A stretch of 60,000 bases of DNA from Bolinopsis microptera (GCF_026151205.1 NC_087084.1:5885538-5945537), one strand, 5' to 3'. Shown: positions 30,179 to 43,314, numbered from the stretch's first letter. Translations and numbers: made by a program. Notes: generated from the sequence alone by a model not told the origin.

Positions 30179-30534
30179 CAATAAACACGGTTTAGTTGTC
30201 TTTTAACTTTTAATTGCAACGTTTCAAAGATAATGATGTGGACTCCAAGCCGAATCAACCATCGATTTTATTGTAATTATGTGAACTTAAATCATGTCTT
30301 ACATAAGTAGTGTTCTTAAATCATATTATTTTATACCTTTTGGTAACTCATCCATTCAATAAACACGGTTTAGTTGTCTTTTAACTTTTAATTGCAACGT
30401 TTCAAAGATAATGATGTGGACTCCAAGCCGAATCAACCATCGATTTTATTGAAATTATGTGAACTTAAATCATGTCTTACATAAGTAGTGTTCTTAAATC
30501 ATATTATTTTATACCTTTTGGTAACTCATCCAAT
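30179..30534 (+). repeat. 178-bp tandem duplication, nearly identical
   Basis: The segment beginning caataaacacggtttagttg occurs at 30179-30356 and again at 30357-30534 with essentially one substitution (attgtaattat versus attgaaattat). A very recent duplication, or an assembly artefact. Confidence 0.9.
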
Positions 30535-32465
30535 CTGAAGTCTTGACAGAGTTAACTTTGGGTCTTTAGTTCAGAATACTTTATTTCCTGGTATTTCCTT
30601 AACAGTTCGGACAAATCCCACTTCCAACCATCTAGCCTGCAATGTCTTAGTAAAATAACTCAATCTCCCTACGCTATAGACTCCACAAGGTATCCGATAA
30701 AGTACTCGGCAGTCACAAAGATTTAAATTGTTTCTTGATTCGTACCTCGTTCACCTTTGCTACCTCGTTCACTGTTGATAAGCTGGGTAAGCAGTTATCA
30801 TATTTGGTTTAATGACTATTAGTCCAAATAAGACGGATACGTCTAATCATTGGGGCACCTTTTTAGTTTATTGCGGTAAATTTAATTCCGGGAATGTACC
30901 GAATGGTGGTTCATTAAATTTAGTTGATTAGCAATAGTACGTATAGTTATATTTATTACCGCCTGGAGTCCGGGACACCCTCAAAAGTTCGGTCACGGAC
31001 CTCGACCCTAGTTTATTGGTTTAAACTACTTTAAAAATCAGGGTGAACACCCTTCCTTGTTAAAATTTTTCGATTTTATACAAAAAGAGTATTTTCTATT
31101 GTAAAAAATAGTCTTTAAACTGATCACAACACTGAAAATCTATGACATTTATATTCAATAATGGATTGGAAAAGTTGTAACCCTATTCCTTGGCCAATTT
31201 TTTATTTTTTCGTGCTGATTTGAAAAGTTGAAAAGCATTTGACCCAGTCAAAAAAGTTTTAGTTGTATATCTTTTACGGTTTTTACTTTTTGCGGAAAGT
31301 CGCATTTAAGTTGATGCCGTGGTGTCAGTAAAATTCATTCATCCATATATATATATATATATATATCGTCTCGCTTTATATATAGTAAGATTATTGTTTG
31401 CACGAGTTTCATTCCAATTTTATCCTTCTGTGATCAGTTCATGTAAACAAACCATACTGAACCAGAAATGATCTCAGCAATGACCTTATTGATGATCTCA
31501 GTGATGATCTCATTGATGATCACATACCTCTTTGGGTGGCCGTTACTTTTTTCCTATCCCTCTCTCCCTCTGACTTCACGTTATCTTTACAGTTGACTGA
31601 AAAATGTTAGGATTTTGATTTTAAGCTAATTTCAAAAACTCCATATAGCTTTGATCATGATGTTTTTTCCAACCAGGACGATTATGAAAAAATGCCGGAA
31701 GTATTTAAAACGGTTTCTCTCTTACTAGATATTAGATCTGCATTCCGTTTAAATTGTTGGATCTGCACGTGAAACAAGGTACAAATTTGATATCGATTGC
31801 AGAAATTTTATTAAATAGTCTGTTGCTGCACCCGAATTCCTGGTTTTCATGGTAACATCAATCGGCATTGTTAGGGTTTAACAACCAATTATACCCAATT
31901 TTCTTATTACAGTTCATGTTTTTTAACAGGCCTAGAGATATCTTTTGGGTTTCCAGCCTTTTGGGTTATTTGATAAAATCCATTGTTTTATATTTTTGGT
32001 CTGTGCCTCTGCCCATTCCATCACCATTTAAGTCAGCCGGTAGGTTCTGTCGTTTTTCGTTGAGTGAAATTATTAGCGACGCTTAAAAAGAGGTAAGCAA
32101 ATATTAGTTTGCAGTGTACTCGTACGGAATTTTCACTAAAATTTATTTACCATACCGAACGCTGTGGTTAATGGTTAGTTACTACTAAAATTATGAGATG
32201 TGATACAGAGATCATTGCGTTCACTGCGTCCAAATCCAATCGCAATGTTCACTACAACTACGAAGCAGACATATTTAAGCAATCCAACACAGTGCAGTGT
32301 ACTGTATCCATTGTCTTGACTACCATGCATCAATCATTGTCAATGTCTACAGGTACATTACATACATACCAACCTTCAATATTTTGTGTCATTTGACCAT
32401 TCCAATTGCTATCCCTAATATCATTTACTAACTTAGTCCCCTGTTACTCAACATAGTGGAGATGC
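30535..32465. other. No gene supported; (AT)11 microsatellite at 31345-31366
   Basis: Noncoding and AT-rich. A short repeat of tgatgatctca-like units lies at about 31470-31520. No protein motif in any frame. Confidence 0.4.
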
Positions 32466-32594
32466 AATTCCCAAAAGCAACATTCCCATCGACACAAGCA
32501 AAATTCCCATCGCCACAAGCAAAATTCCCATCGCCACAAGCAAAATTCCCATCGCCACAAACAATATTCCCATCGACACAAGCAACATTCCCAG
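32466..32594. repeat. 21-bp minisatellite, about six units
   Basis: Unit attcccatcgccacaagcaaa with a few substitutions. Because 21 is a multiple of 3, two minus-strand frames stay open and encode hydrophobic heptads (LLVAMGI), but there is no other sign of a gene. Confidence 0.88.
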
Positions 32595-32882
32595 TGGATG
32601 TGCAATAAAACCTGCTCTGAATCCCTCTTCAGCACACACAAGCTTGCGTCTGAAACCTTTGTTCCTTTAGACCAGATCTGCGGTAGAACTTGCCCTAGCT
32701 AGATGCCGCATGTAACTCTGCGGTGGAGCCCTCATCCTGTCCAATGTTCCGTAAAATTTGTGGTTATTAAAGTCTGCCTCTGGGGAGAACCGCAGATATT
32801 ATCCGCTCTATAATCAGCTGGAGCTCCACCGCGCTTACTGTGCGGTGGTGGCCATGTATTTCAGTGAGAACGGTGTTAGACG

Positions 32883-33222
32883 TGGAATACTGCTGTAGAC
32901 ACTTTCTACTAAGTGAAATACTGCTGTAGACACTTTCTACTAAGTGTAATACTGCTGTAGACACTTTCTACTAAGTGAAATACTGCTGTAGAGACTTTCT
33001 ACTAAGTGAAATACTGCTGTAGACACATTTTACTAAGTGAAATACTGCTGTAGACACATCCTACTAAGTGAAATACTGCTGTAGACACATCCTACTAAGT
33101 GAAATACTGCTGTAGACACATCCTACTAAGTGAAATACTGCTGTAGACACATCCTACTAAGTGAAATACTGCTGTAGACACATCCTACTAATTGAAATAC
33201 TGCTGTAGACACATTTTACTAA
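32883..33222. repeat. 31-bp minisatellite, 11 units
   Basis: Unit of 31 bp starting aagtgaaatactgctgtaga and ending cacatcctact. Early units carry cactttctact and later ones cacatcctact, so the array grew from two sub-variants. Confidence 0.92.
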
Positions 33223-34310
33223 GATGTGTAAGAAAATACTGTGGTAATTGCAGTGGTAGTGTCTGAGAAATACGTTATTAGTGTTATTGTGCGAGCAATT
33301 GTGTGTTTCTCATGGTGTAGCTGTTTTCTACCACGTACAATTATTAGCTGGCTTTTGTTGGCTTTCTAGTTACAGTGAACTAAATTTAAGCTTGCTTTGG
33401 CTTTTCAGTTGCAGTTTTTAAATTATCGTTAATTAATTTATTATTAATTTTTTATACCGTTGCGTTATAAGTTACTAATGTAGCATTTTTAGGTACTTTT
33501 ATCCATTTTCAAATAGGTTCCACTTACTTTACATGCAACGATATGTCTTCAAGTTTTTAACTGTTTATCCTGTTAAAAGACCTCAAAACTTGTTAATGCT
33601 TTTGTATGTGGATGCTGGCATGTGCTATCCAGTATCCACGTTAAATGTGCCATATTTTAGATTCCGAAATGGCACATAACTTAGGGGGTGGAAACTTGCA
33701 GGCGACAAAGGTAGATATAAATTAGGCTGTACCAGAATAATAAAGTTTATCCTTGTGCTATCGATACAGGATACTTCGTGCGCTATTTCCATTATGAATA
33801 TACCGCATTTTCTTGCCGTTTTACGATATTCGACGCTACCGTTTAGCATAGGTTCTACTTCCACAGCTACAGGTTGGTGAGTGGACACAGTAAAACTCAC
33901 GCGAATATAAAATGCTCGGTGCTGTTTATCCAACATTATTTTACTGATAGTATTTATGAAAGCTTCGTGACTGTTCAGTGCTCATTCACCAATATTGCAT
34001 TTAACAAAATCGTCATGACATCTGATCTCTGACCTTGTAACTTATTTTATATTATGTTGGTACAGATGGGAGATCCCGATAATTTATGTTTTCAGCTTTG
34101 GGGCAGCAATTATTTGGTCCCTAAAAGAACAATCTATTATAACACTCACTACTGTATTGGTCCCATTAAAAAAGCCAAGTCCTTAGCTTTTAATTTAGAT
34201 TGCAACACAAAGGACCATGTTGCCAAACATACGCTCACGAGTTTTCCCTCCGTGTTAAGTGTAGATTGGAAGTTGAAGGAAACCGTGCGGACAAATTCCA
34301 GTCACGTGAC
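33223..34310. other. No gene supported
   Basis: AT-rich noncoding DNA. The minus-strand frame 33936-33625 and the plus-strand frame 34054-34359 carry no recognisable motif. Confidence 0.35.
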
Positions 34311-34837
34311 ACAAACATGGAACCACGTGGTGAATCACGTTACAGCTCAGGCGCTTTAACTTGGGTGAAACACAATTATCGCCCGTTCATCGAATCAAGG
34401 TCATGAAGTTCCGGGGTAAACTGATAACCTGGTTTTGTGCGTCACGTTCCGCTAATTATTTAATTTGGTTATAATTGTTGTTCTTGGCAACTTCCGTATC
34501 TGATACCGTATCCCATATCTTGGAATTTTTACTGGTTCAGGGCCGTATCGTTATCTTACATTCTCACAACACGTACTTCATAGTTCATGCCCCCGTACTC
34601 TGATAAAAAGAAAGTACAAGTTATGTATATAATGCTACTGATTCACTGATATTCAACTTCCAGCAATGTGCCAGCAATTTTTCGTTATTTTCGTTATTTT
34701 CCTTTTTTATTTGCCTTTTAAAACGGTGTAATTATTTCCTATATGAAATTTTGTACGAAAAATGATGCCCATTTTGCCCATTCATTCCTAAACTTTTGGT
34801 CAAATGAGCATGAGCATCGATATTCGATGGGGTTGAC

Positions 34838-34861
34838 CCCCCTCCCCCCCCCCCCCCCCCC
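34838..34861. repeat. Poly-C tract
   Basis: A C-run of about 24 with one T, in otherwise unremarkable DNA. Confidence 0.85.
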
Positions 34862-35274
34862 TTTGTTTGACAAATTACAAAGGAGGAGACATGTACATGT
34901 GGACAATGACTTTTAAACGAAAAGAGCGCACAATCTCCTCTTCTCAATTGCTAGCTTAACTTTTGTTAAATTACAATGTATGTCTCCCTGGGCATCTGGA
35001 CGAATGATAATATCTACAACTTTATCGAGCTCACATACATTTTAAATTCCCTTTCGCAATTTCGAGCCCCATTGTCACAGCTGAGAATTACCATTATGTA
35101 ATGCCTTATAACTCGATCAGCCCATCCTGGTAATTTGAAAGTGGATACAACTCCACGAAATTAGATCCTGTATTAGAGTCAAATCTTGAGCGCCAAATAG
35201 TTGGGGTCATAGGCCAGAACTAGTCAGGATCATCAGTGAAATAGTGGCAGGTCACGAACCAGAGTCACGAACGA

Positions 35275-35358
35275 GCTCACGACCAAGCTCACGACCAAGC
35301 TCACGACCAAGCTCACGACCAAGCTCACGACCAAGCTCACGACCAAGCTCACGACCAG
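35275..35358. repeat. 12-bp minisatellite, 7 units
   Basis: Unit gctcacgaccaa repeated seven times almost perfectly. The flanks carry related gtcacgaacc-like half-units. Confidence 0.92.
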
Positions 35359-35487
35359 GAGCTTTGTCATGAACGAGGCCATTAAAAGAGTTTATTTTTA
35401 CCATATCAGCTTTCATTTCAGTTGTCACCATTATAAAAGATGGTCGTTCTTAGTGTCTGAACCCCCAATGAGTTGCCCCAAATAGTG

Positions 35488-37205
35488 GCGGGAGTGCGGG
35501 GGCTAAATCAAGCTGCTCTAGTAGTAGCTGTAACAACTGAACTGGTACTTTACTAAATAATGTCTTAGTCGGAGTGCGGGGGGGGGGGGGGGGGGGCTAA
35601 ATCAAGCTGCTCAAGTAGTAGCTGTAACAACTGAACTGGTACATTACTAAATAATGTCTTAGTCGGAGTGCGGGGGGGGGGGGGGGGGGGGGGGGGCTAA
35701 ATCAAGCTGCTCTAGTAGTAGCTGTAACAACTGAACTGGTACATTACTAAATAATGTCTTAGTCGGAGTGCGGGGGGGGGGGGGGGGGGCTAAATCAAGC
35801 TACTCTAGTAGTAGCTGTAACAACTGAACTGGTACATTACTAAATAATGTCTTAGTCGGAGTGCGGGGGGGGGGGGGGGCTAAATCAAGCTGCTCTAGTA
35901 GTAGCTGTAACAACTGAACTGGTACATTACTAAATAATGTCTTAGTCGGAGTGCGGGGGGGGGGGGGGGGGCTAAATCAAGCTGCTCTAGTAGTAGCTGT
36001 AACAACTGAACTGGTACATTACTAAATAATGTCTTAGTCGGAGTGCGGGGGGGGGGGGGGGGGGGCTAAATCAAGCTGCTCTAGTAGTAGCTGTAACAAC
36101 TGAACTGGTACATTACTAAATATGAGGTGTTTTAGTCGGAGTGGCGGGGAGTGCGGGGGCTAAATCAAGCTGCTCAAGTAGTAGCTGTAACAACTGAACT
36201 GGTACATTACTAAATAATGTCTTAGTCGGAGTGCGGGGGGGGGGGGGGGGGGGCTAAATCAAGCTGCTCTAGTAGTAGCTGTAACAACTGAACTGGTACA
36301 TTACTAAATAATGTCTTAGTCGGAGTGCGGGGGGGGGGGGGGGGGGGCTAAATCAAGCTGCTCTAGTAGTAGCTGTAACAACTGAACTGGTACATTACTA
36401 AATATGAGGTGTTTTAGTCGGAGTGGCGGGGAGTGCGGGGGCTAAATCAAGCTGCTCTAGTAGTAGCTGTAACAACTGAACTGGTACATTACTAAATAAT
36501 GTCTTAGTCGGAGTGCGGGGGGGGGGGGGGGGGGGGGGGGGGCTAAATCAAGCTGCTCTAGTAGTAGCTGTAACAACTGAACTGGTACATTACTAAATAA
36601 TGTCTTAGTCGGAGTGCGGGGGGGGGGGGGGGGGGGGGGGCTAAATCAAGCTGCTCAAGTAGTAGCTGTAACAACTGAACTGGTACATTACTAAATAATG
36701 TCTTAGTCGGAGTGCGGGTGGGGGGGGGGGCTAAATCAAGCTATTCTAGTCGGAGTGGCGGGGAGTGCGGGGGCTAAATCAAGCTGCTCAAGTAGTAGCT
36801 GTAACAACTGAACTGGTACATTACTAAATAATGTCTTAGTCGGAGTGCGGGGGGGGGGGGGGGGGGGGGGCTAAATCAAGCTGCTCTAGTAGTAGCTGTA
36901 ACAACTGAACTGGTACATTACTAAATAATGTCTTAGTCGGAGTGCGGGGGGGGGGGGGGGGGGCTAAATCAAGCTGCTCTAGTAGTAGCTGTAACAACTG
37001 AACTGGTACATTACTAAATAATGTCTTAGTCGGAGTGCGGGGGGGGGGGGGGCTAAATCAAGCTGCTCAAGTAGTAGCTGTAACAACTGAACTGGTACAT
37101 TACTAAATAATGTCTTAGTCGGAGTGCGGGGGGGGGGGGGCTAAATCAAGCTATTCTAGTAGTAGCTGTAACAACTGAACTGGTACATTACTAAATAAGA
37201 GGTGA
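35488..37205. repeat. G-tract minisatellite, 19 units of about 75 bp plus variable poly-G
   Basis: Each unit is ggagtgc, a G-run, ctaaatcaagctgctctagt, then agtagctgtaacaactgaac and tggtacattactaaataatg, tcttagtc. G-runs vary from 5 to about 26. A variant joint (aatatgaggtgttttagtcg, then gagtggcggggagtgcgggg) occurs at about 36121 and 36404, and partly at 36745, marking a three-unit block that was itself duplicated. No coding capacity. Confidence 0.95.
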
Positions 37206-37718
37206 TTTAGTCGTTCTCTCCTCATAGAGCTTGTGCTGGTTTATTTCCTTTTCAAATCTACGGGAGTGAAGTCTTTTTATCTTGTATCTGGCTAACGTTG
37301 GCATTAATTTCACATTTTTATATCATTTTTGCATTCTTTAGCGATTAAGCCATTAGTTTTTAAACCTTGCGTCTGACTAAAATTAGAAATAATCTCTGAT
37401 GTTTTATTATCGGGCTAGATTTGTGTATCTGGTTGCCCAGTCGCAAAGAATTGTTTCCGTGGCGTTGTATTATACATATTTGGAAACTTTCCTTTATTTA
37501 CTAACCATTTGGTTGCGGCATCTTTTCGATAATTATTTGTCCTTTCCTTGTATCTTTTATCTTTACATAAATTATAACTTAATAACTTTTTTCGAGGAGA
37601 GCCGCTTAGACATGGGCGCCGTATTGTTTAAATTATTTAGTTATATTATTCTGAACAAGGAGGTAGTTTCTAAACTCGGTACACTCAAAGACCAGAGTAC
37701 GTAATGATATAATTCGTT

Positions 37719-37746
37719 CACGTGGTAATCACGTGGTAAACACGTG
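37719..37746. promoter_or_regulatory. Three CACGTGGTAA sites spaced 11 bp
   Basis: CACGTG at 37719, 37730 and 37741, each followed by GTAA, so one 11-bp unit is repeated three times. One helical turn spacing puts the sites on the same DNA face. Confidence 0.45.
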
Positions 37747-38140
37747 GTAAAGGTTTAAGTTTAGAAAACATCCTCAACTCAAGGCCTTTCTTTTGTTTCA
37801 GAGCCTATTTCAGTCTTAAATAGATATTTATAGATATTTATCAGTCAATTACATAATTCCTCTTTATTTTACCATCTTAATATTCAAATATACCAAACCT
37901 TTAAGATGTTTCATGCATGAAGGTAGACTACAAGTAGTGGTGGACACAGTGTAAAGCAGGGGGTAAATGCCTCTGATCCTCTAGATAATTGCGTCTTCTT
38001 AGTAATTTGTTAGTAACCTTCTTGGCTCCACAGTCTGGGATAATTGATACCGTTTTTGTAGTTACTATTTAGTTTTACCAGGTCAATGATCAGTTAGTGG
38101 TAAGTCTTTCTTGATTACAGATCTACTTTTAAAGCTTGTT

Positions 38141-38255
38141 CGTCACTCTCATCTACTGTCACTCTCATCTACTGTGTCACTCTCATCTACTTAGTCAGTA
38201 TCATCTACTTAGTCAGCTGACTTAGTAGATACGACTGACGTCAGTCGTATCTACT
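38141..38255. repeat. Short degenerate tandem ending in a perfect 32-bp palindrome
   Basis: tcactctcatctactg-like units (38142-38217) precede a perfect palindrome at 38224-38255, whose centre is TGACGTCA (38236-38243), a full CRE/ATF consensus. A 12-bp palindrome agtcagctgact lies just before it. Confidence 0.85.
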
Positions 38256-40017
38256 TAAAGTTGTAATATGGCGATGACCTCGGTATACTACCTCCACTCT
38301 CCAGTGGTGCATGGTAAAACTGTTTCAGCTAAATTCGAGCCACAATTAAACCCGCAAAAGTTTTAGCCCATTTATACTGGTTCTAATACCCGTCCTATCA
38401 AGCATTTATATTATTACCCACAACAGACAACGAGTAAGTGTTAAACTTCCAATAAAATCTTTATAACATTGGTGGAATATTTTTTTTCACCATCAGTGCC
38501 AGTCTATACTACTGGTCATTTACTAAGATTTGTCGGGAGCTTCTAGGCGTAACGGTCTACTTAGCGACTATTATTATATAGGAAATACTGTAGCAGCCAC
38601 TATATAGCGTGGCAACTCCTTCTTATTCGATTAAATACTCAACTTTGGATATGTTTACAGTGGTGGATCTGGTAACAGTCCCGCATTTTGGCGTACCCAA
38701 TCAAAAGCTAGGATCCACACAAATTGTCCAATGACAGAGCAGAATTTTTGCACTGGATTAAATCCTGGACTGTAAACACTTCCCAAAATCAGTCCAGGAA
38801 TAAACCAATAACTTAGCTGGAGGACTGTTCAGGGCCTAATCCGGGTACGGTATGTCAACAGGATGTGATTGGTTTGACTAGTATGTACATTGTGTTGCAT
38901 TATTACATATTATTACATAGCATTGGGGCGATGATATATTGTCGACTCCTCAGCTAGACTTACACCCCTGAAAACTTCTAAAGGTATACGTCAAGTGTTA
39001 CGACGCTACGTTTTTAGCGTGGAATTCTTCCGGGTTCTGGTCCACTAACATCCGGGTGTTCTTGGAAATATTTCACATATTTTTCATATTTCGTATATTT
39101 ACCTGTGTTTTGACATAGTTTCGTGTTATCCATGTCTAAATATGAGCTTAAAATAATTCTAAAAGACATCGTCATGGATATCACATAAATGTTCAGAATC
39201 ATTTTCATATCCTTTTCAAAGTTCCGCTTCTTAACAGTTTTATGTTTCACTGTATCCAGTAGGCACAAGGTCAAAAGGCACATGCAGAATCGCGATTTTT
39301 CCCATTCTCCGAGACAAATCGTGATTTTTGACGTTTGCCGAGACAAATCGCGATTTTCTCAGATCCTCGCGACAAATCGCGATTATTCCAGTTCTCTGAG
39401 GACCAAATTTGCGCATTCTCCTTTAAATCCGATGGCTAAATATCACGTTCTTTATAATTATATGGAACCAATCACATCCACAGCCTTCCGAATGTAGGTA
39501 CGGACCGAAAAAGTATTTTCGGCTCATAATGATCAGGATAGCATGAAACAGTACATGAACAAAAGTAGTTTCCAGAAAAACTTAAAATAATAATTTCGAT
39601 TTAGAAAATTTTCGGTCCGAGTCATCCTCGATAGGTACAAGGAAAGTGCCTCAATATGTAAATTACTCTCCTTGTTTCTATATAAATTATAAACATAACT
39701 TTTATAATAATAATTCTTACGTAATAAGAAAATACTTTAATTTTCTATTATCACTAGAAGCCGCACAGACCTAATATCTACAACATTGTCATTTATCTAA
39801 TCGGCCTATGAACTTTGCCTGACCATGTGCTTTCGCGCCGCTGCAAAAGTAAAGAAAATTTTTTAACTTGACGATATTTCAATCGTAGGCATCACGAAGA
39901 AGAGTCTGTTTAGATCTTAACACTACTCAGTGCACACTAAAGATTATTAATATAGATGATATTTTTTTGCCTGACGAGCCTGTCGCTCCCTAATCTAGCT
40001 AGACTAACAAGCTAGTT
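38256..40017. other. No gene supported; small AAATCGCGATT repeat
   Basis: At about 39284-39385 the motif (g)acaaatcgcgattttt recurs four times at roughly 25-30 bp spacing, with ctcc.gaga spacers. No recognisable protein in any frame. Confidence 0.45.
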
Positions 40018-40670
40018 TAGTCCAGTCATTTATGGACATTTATGGAAATGAACCTGCAAATTTTCAGATACTCACGAAACTTTGCACAGACCTTTCCAAA
40101 GGTATGAATAAACGATTTTCGGTTGGAGACATTTTTTTTACCATGGGGAAAACCCAGGAGGGCCACGCCCATATTGACCCAATAATGTAACTGACCCTTT
40201 GCTTCGGAAGGTCGTAGAGACTTCAAAATAGGCGTTATTGCACTTTAAGGCACATGTTTCTTTATAAATCATATATAAATATGCCAATTGCGGTTCTTTT
40301 GCACTCTATCCGAAGACTCTATCACGATCATATCAAAAGTTAGTAAAATGGGCTCAGCGCCACGCCCAAAATGGTTTTTGGCGAATTTCTCGAAAAGTAA
40401 GGATTTTAGGCCATGTGTTGATCAATAACTTCTATATAAAAATGCATATGTGGCTTCGTTTAAGCCTATTTTGAAGTCTCTACGACGTTCAGAAGCAAAG
40501 GGTCAGTTACATTATTGGGTCAATATATGGGTGTGGCCCTCCTGGGTTTTCCCCATGGTAAAAAAATGTCTCCAACCGAATATCGTTTATTCTTACCTTT
40601 GGGAAGGTCTGTGCAAAGTTTCGTGAGTATCTGAAGATTTGCAGGTTCATTTCCATAAATGACTGGACTA
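40018..40670. mobile_element. Foldback/MITE with about 210-bp inverted arms
   Basis: The left arm 40018-40232 is inverted at 40465-40670 with about 90% identity. The outer end is tagtccagtcatttatgga on the left and its complement on the right. Arms include cccaggagggccacgcccat and ggtcagttacattattgggt-type stretches. The spacer is about 230 bp. GTT lies next to both ends (40015-40017 and 40671-40673), a possible 3-bp target duplication. No transposase. An inverted frame in the left arm is a by-product. Confidence 0.85.
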
Positions 40671-42957
40671 GTTAACGAATTTATGACATCTAACTTAGCT
40701 CTGCAAATACATTATCTTTCGCCGCAAATTCACCGCAATTTTGCCTAGTTTGACTTGGCCTAAATTATAAATAATCGCGATTTTCTTTTGTCCTTTAGTG
40801 GGCAAGCTTTCTCATATTCGACTATAAACTATTTTTGGATTTTTCTATCACTATAGTTGTAATATGGCCTGGATTTCTAGAATGGCTCTATAAATATAAT
40901 AACATCATACTATATACGTTAACAATGACATCAACATGACTTTAGTAAACCTTGTAGCGATAAACTATGTCAACGAGGTTCGTAGCACCAAAGCGTCACT
41001 GAATCCTGCGTCAACTACCGGACCTTTTAACGGTATTGACGTCAATTGCTAGATTATTGGGTAAGTTTTTCATTTGAAATTGAAGGTTTAAAGTTACAAC
41101 TTTTTTGCTTATTAAGTTATTATAACCGGTTTGAATCAAGGCAACCGGACAACTAAACCCAATTTAGACTAACCCTAATCCTAACTCTGACCCTAACCCT
41201 GACCAATTAAGCTGACTGGTTAGTGGGAACTAGGTTCAATTGGGTTCAGTTGTTGGTCACCCGATTAGATTGAAGACGGAACTTTACGAGTATTTCTTAT
41301 TTATTAATATTTAATAATACTTAATTTACCTGCAGACGAGAAGAGCCGGAAAGCTTTCGTCTAAAACTAATAAGAGCATAAACTGGAACAGTTTCCATCT
41401 ACTCTCACCAGTCGCTACTTCCAATAATGAGTTTAGAGATTGATTTATAAGGCAGATAAAGTAAAGGTTACTAAAATGATATACTCTGCTAAAAACTACG
41501 GCAAGGATAGTATTAAAGGTCTTGGGACTTTAGATGGTCGAGACTCGACGATGGTCGAGACGTGATGTTACAACTTTACAATGGTGCACTTGATTGATTG
41601 ATTACAACTATGGCATTTATGATTGGTTTAGGTCAAACGAAACCATCCAGCAGTCTCGCCAGTGGCATACTACTTTAATATCATGATGCCGATAATAGTC
41701 GGCTTGCAAGAGTAGACTGCAGTAAATCTCATGCCTGATGATTCTTTGTGTAATTCTTATTAGTTGTCTCATCATGACTCAGGCCTAGTCCTCTGGCGGA
41801 GCGTGAAGAAGGAAGGTAATTGATCCTGGATTATTAATATCAATAAGCAACCGTTTTGACTGGTTTTATTGTGACTCTAGAGGTTACAGGCCTAGACCAC
41901 ACAACCGCCTTCCCGTGACCAATTATTGATCTGGCTTGTAATTGCTGGAACTAAAATTCCGTAATGTTACTGGTCTGGTAATACCGTGATCTGGGATTGG
42001 TAGGCTTACCGTTTAGATAAATCCAAATTTAGTTACTGCCCAAACGCTACAGTTAAAAGTAACAATAATGGAACCGATTATGAAGAACTTGCAGTTTTAA
42101 AGTAACAATTATAGAAGCGATTATGAAGATCTTGCATGCTTCTGCAGAAGAGAAATCCATCAAATTAGCTGGTTAATCTGCATCGTTCTTAAATCTGTAG
42201 TGTCCAGTCGTTTACCTTGGTTGTGAGACCAATTTACCGAGAAACGAGAAATTGATAAAGTGTAACATGGCTGGTCCGGTTATAAGCTGATCCGGCATTC
42301 GAGGATTTGCAGTTTGGGGTTAACCGTAGCTACGTGGTTGAGTTGAGATTTTTGCAGCTGCCTACCCAGGGGGTAGATATTATACTGAACAGTAACTGTG
42401 GTGTTCCGTTAGGTGAGCTGGTTAGGTGAGTGAACCGAAGAATTTTGTTGAGAGCGGGATTGTCAAGTCAAGTTCTGTTGTCGTTATAAGTAACAATCTA
42501 TCAGCGACTTGTCTTATTCTTATTGACATCTTTCGGTTATAAAGCTATTGTTCAAGCTCGTCCAGTTTTCTGGAGAACAAAAATCCACGGTACTGGGTGG
42601 TCAGGGTGAGAATTAGAGGCATTGTCAGCGCTAACATGTTGTCAAAAAGTGCTTAGTTCTATCTTGGTGTTCTTGAGAATTCGATACTTTTGCTTGAACT
42701 TCGTTGGATTGTGCGAATAACCATGCGAATAACTTTTGCTTGAACTTCGTTGGATTGTGCGAATAACCATGATGACCACTTTCTGCGATTATACTCAAAT
42801 AACAATAAACTAATAAAGTCATGTGCATCTCTTGTAGAACTGTAACTGTTGGAGCAGTTGAAGTGGTGAATTTGATTTGAACTCCAAAGTGGTACTTGAT
42901 TTGAACTCCGTAATGCGGTGGAAAAGTGAGGCGTAATGAGTGCTCTGTTTTATACGA
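40671..42957. other. No gene supported; degenerate telomere-like patch
   Basis: At 41166-41206 several ccctaa / cctaac / ccctgacc words follow each other, like a worn TTAGGG patch. It is short and imperfect. The rest is noncoding, with a few direct repeats (for example aacttttgcttgaacttcgt near 42700-42755). Confidence 0.4.
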
Positions 42958-43037
42958 GTGTGTGACGGGGTGAGTGTGTGACGGGGTGAGTGTGTGACGG
43001 GGTGAGTGTGTGACGGGGTGAGTGTGTGACGGGGTGG
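42958..43037. repeat. 16-bp minisatellite, 5 units
   Basis: Unit gtgtgtgacggggtga repeated five times exactly. The reverse frame is open and encodes Thr-His-Pro-rich sequence only because the unit lacks stops. Confidence 0.93.
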
Positions 43038-43314
43038 GCTGTGTCACAAGACGGATTCGCAGAGATCAGGGCAAGTACTGGCCAATAATCCACATGTGTG
43101 TTTTTATTGGAAAGATCCAGAGCGTAACTTGCCACTCATCTCACTAACAATGCACAGTTTGTCCCGGTCTACAGTAGATTTAGTTAGACTGTCAATTACC
43201 AGTACGCATTACACAGAGTCTCCAACCTTTAACAACAATACAACATAATATCTATTTATAGAACAACACTTTCAGTCTCACTGGGCCTTCGTTGTTCTCT
43301 TTACGTTTATCCTT

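Noticed and set aside
35488-37205. CRISPR-like array of repeats
   Set aside because: The units are near-identical throughout, the variable part is only poly-G, and the genome is eukaryotic.
37399-37704. 101-codon hydrophobic ORF
   Set aside because: AT-rich composition explains the Leu/Tyr/Phe content. No motif, splice context or start signal.
41166-41206. Interstitial telomere array
   Set aside because: Only a few imperfect CCCTAA-like words. Too short and degenerate to claim.
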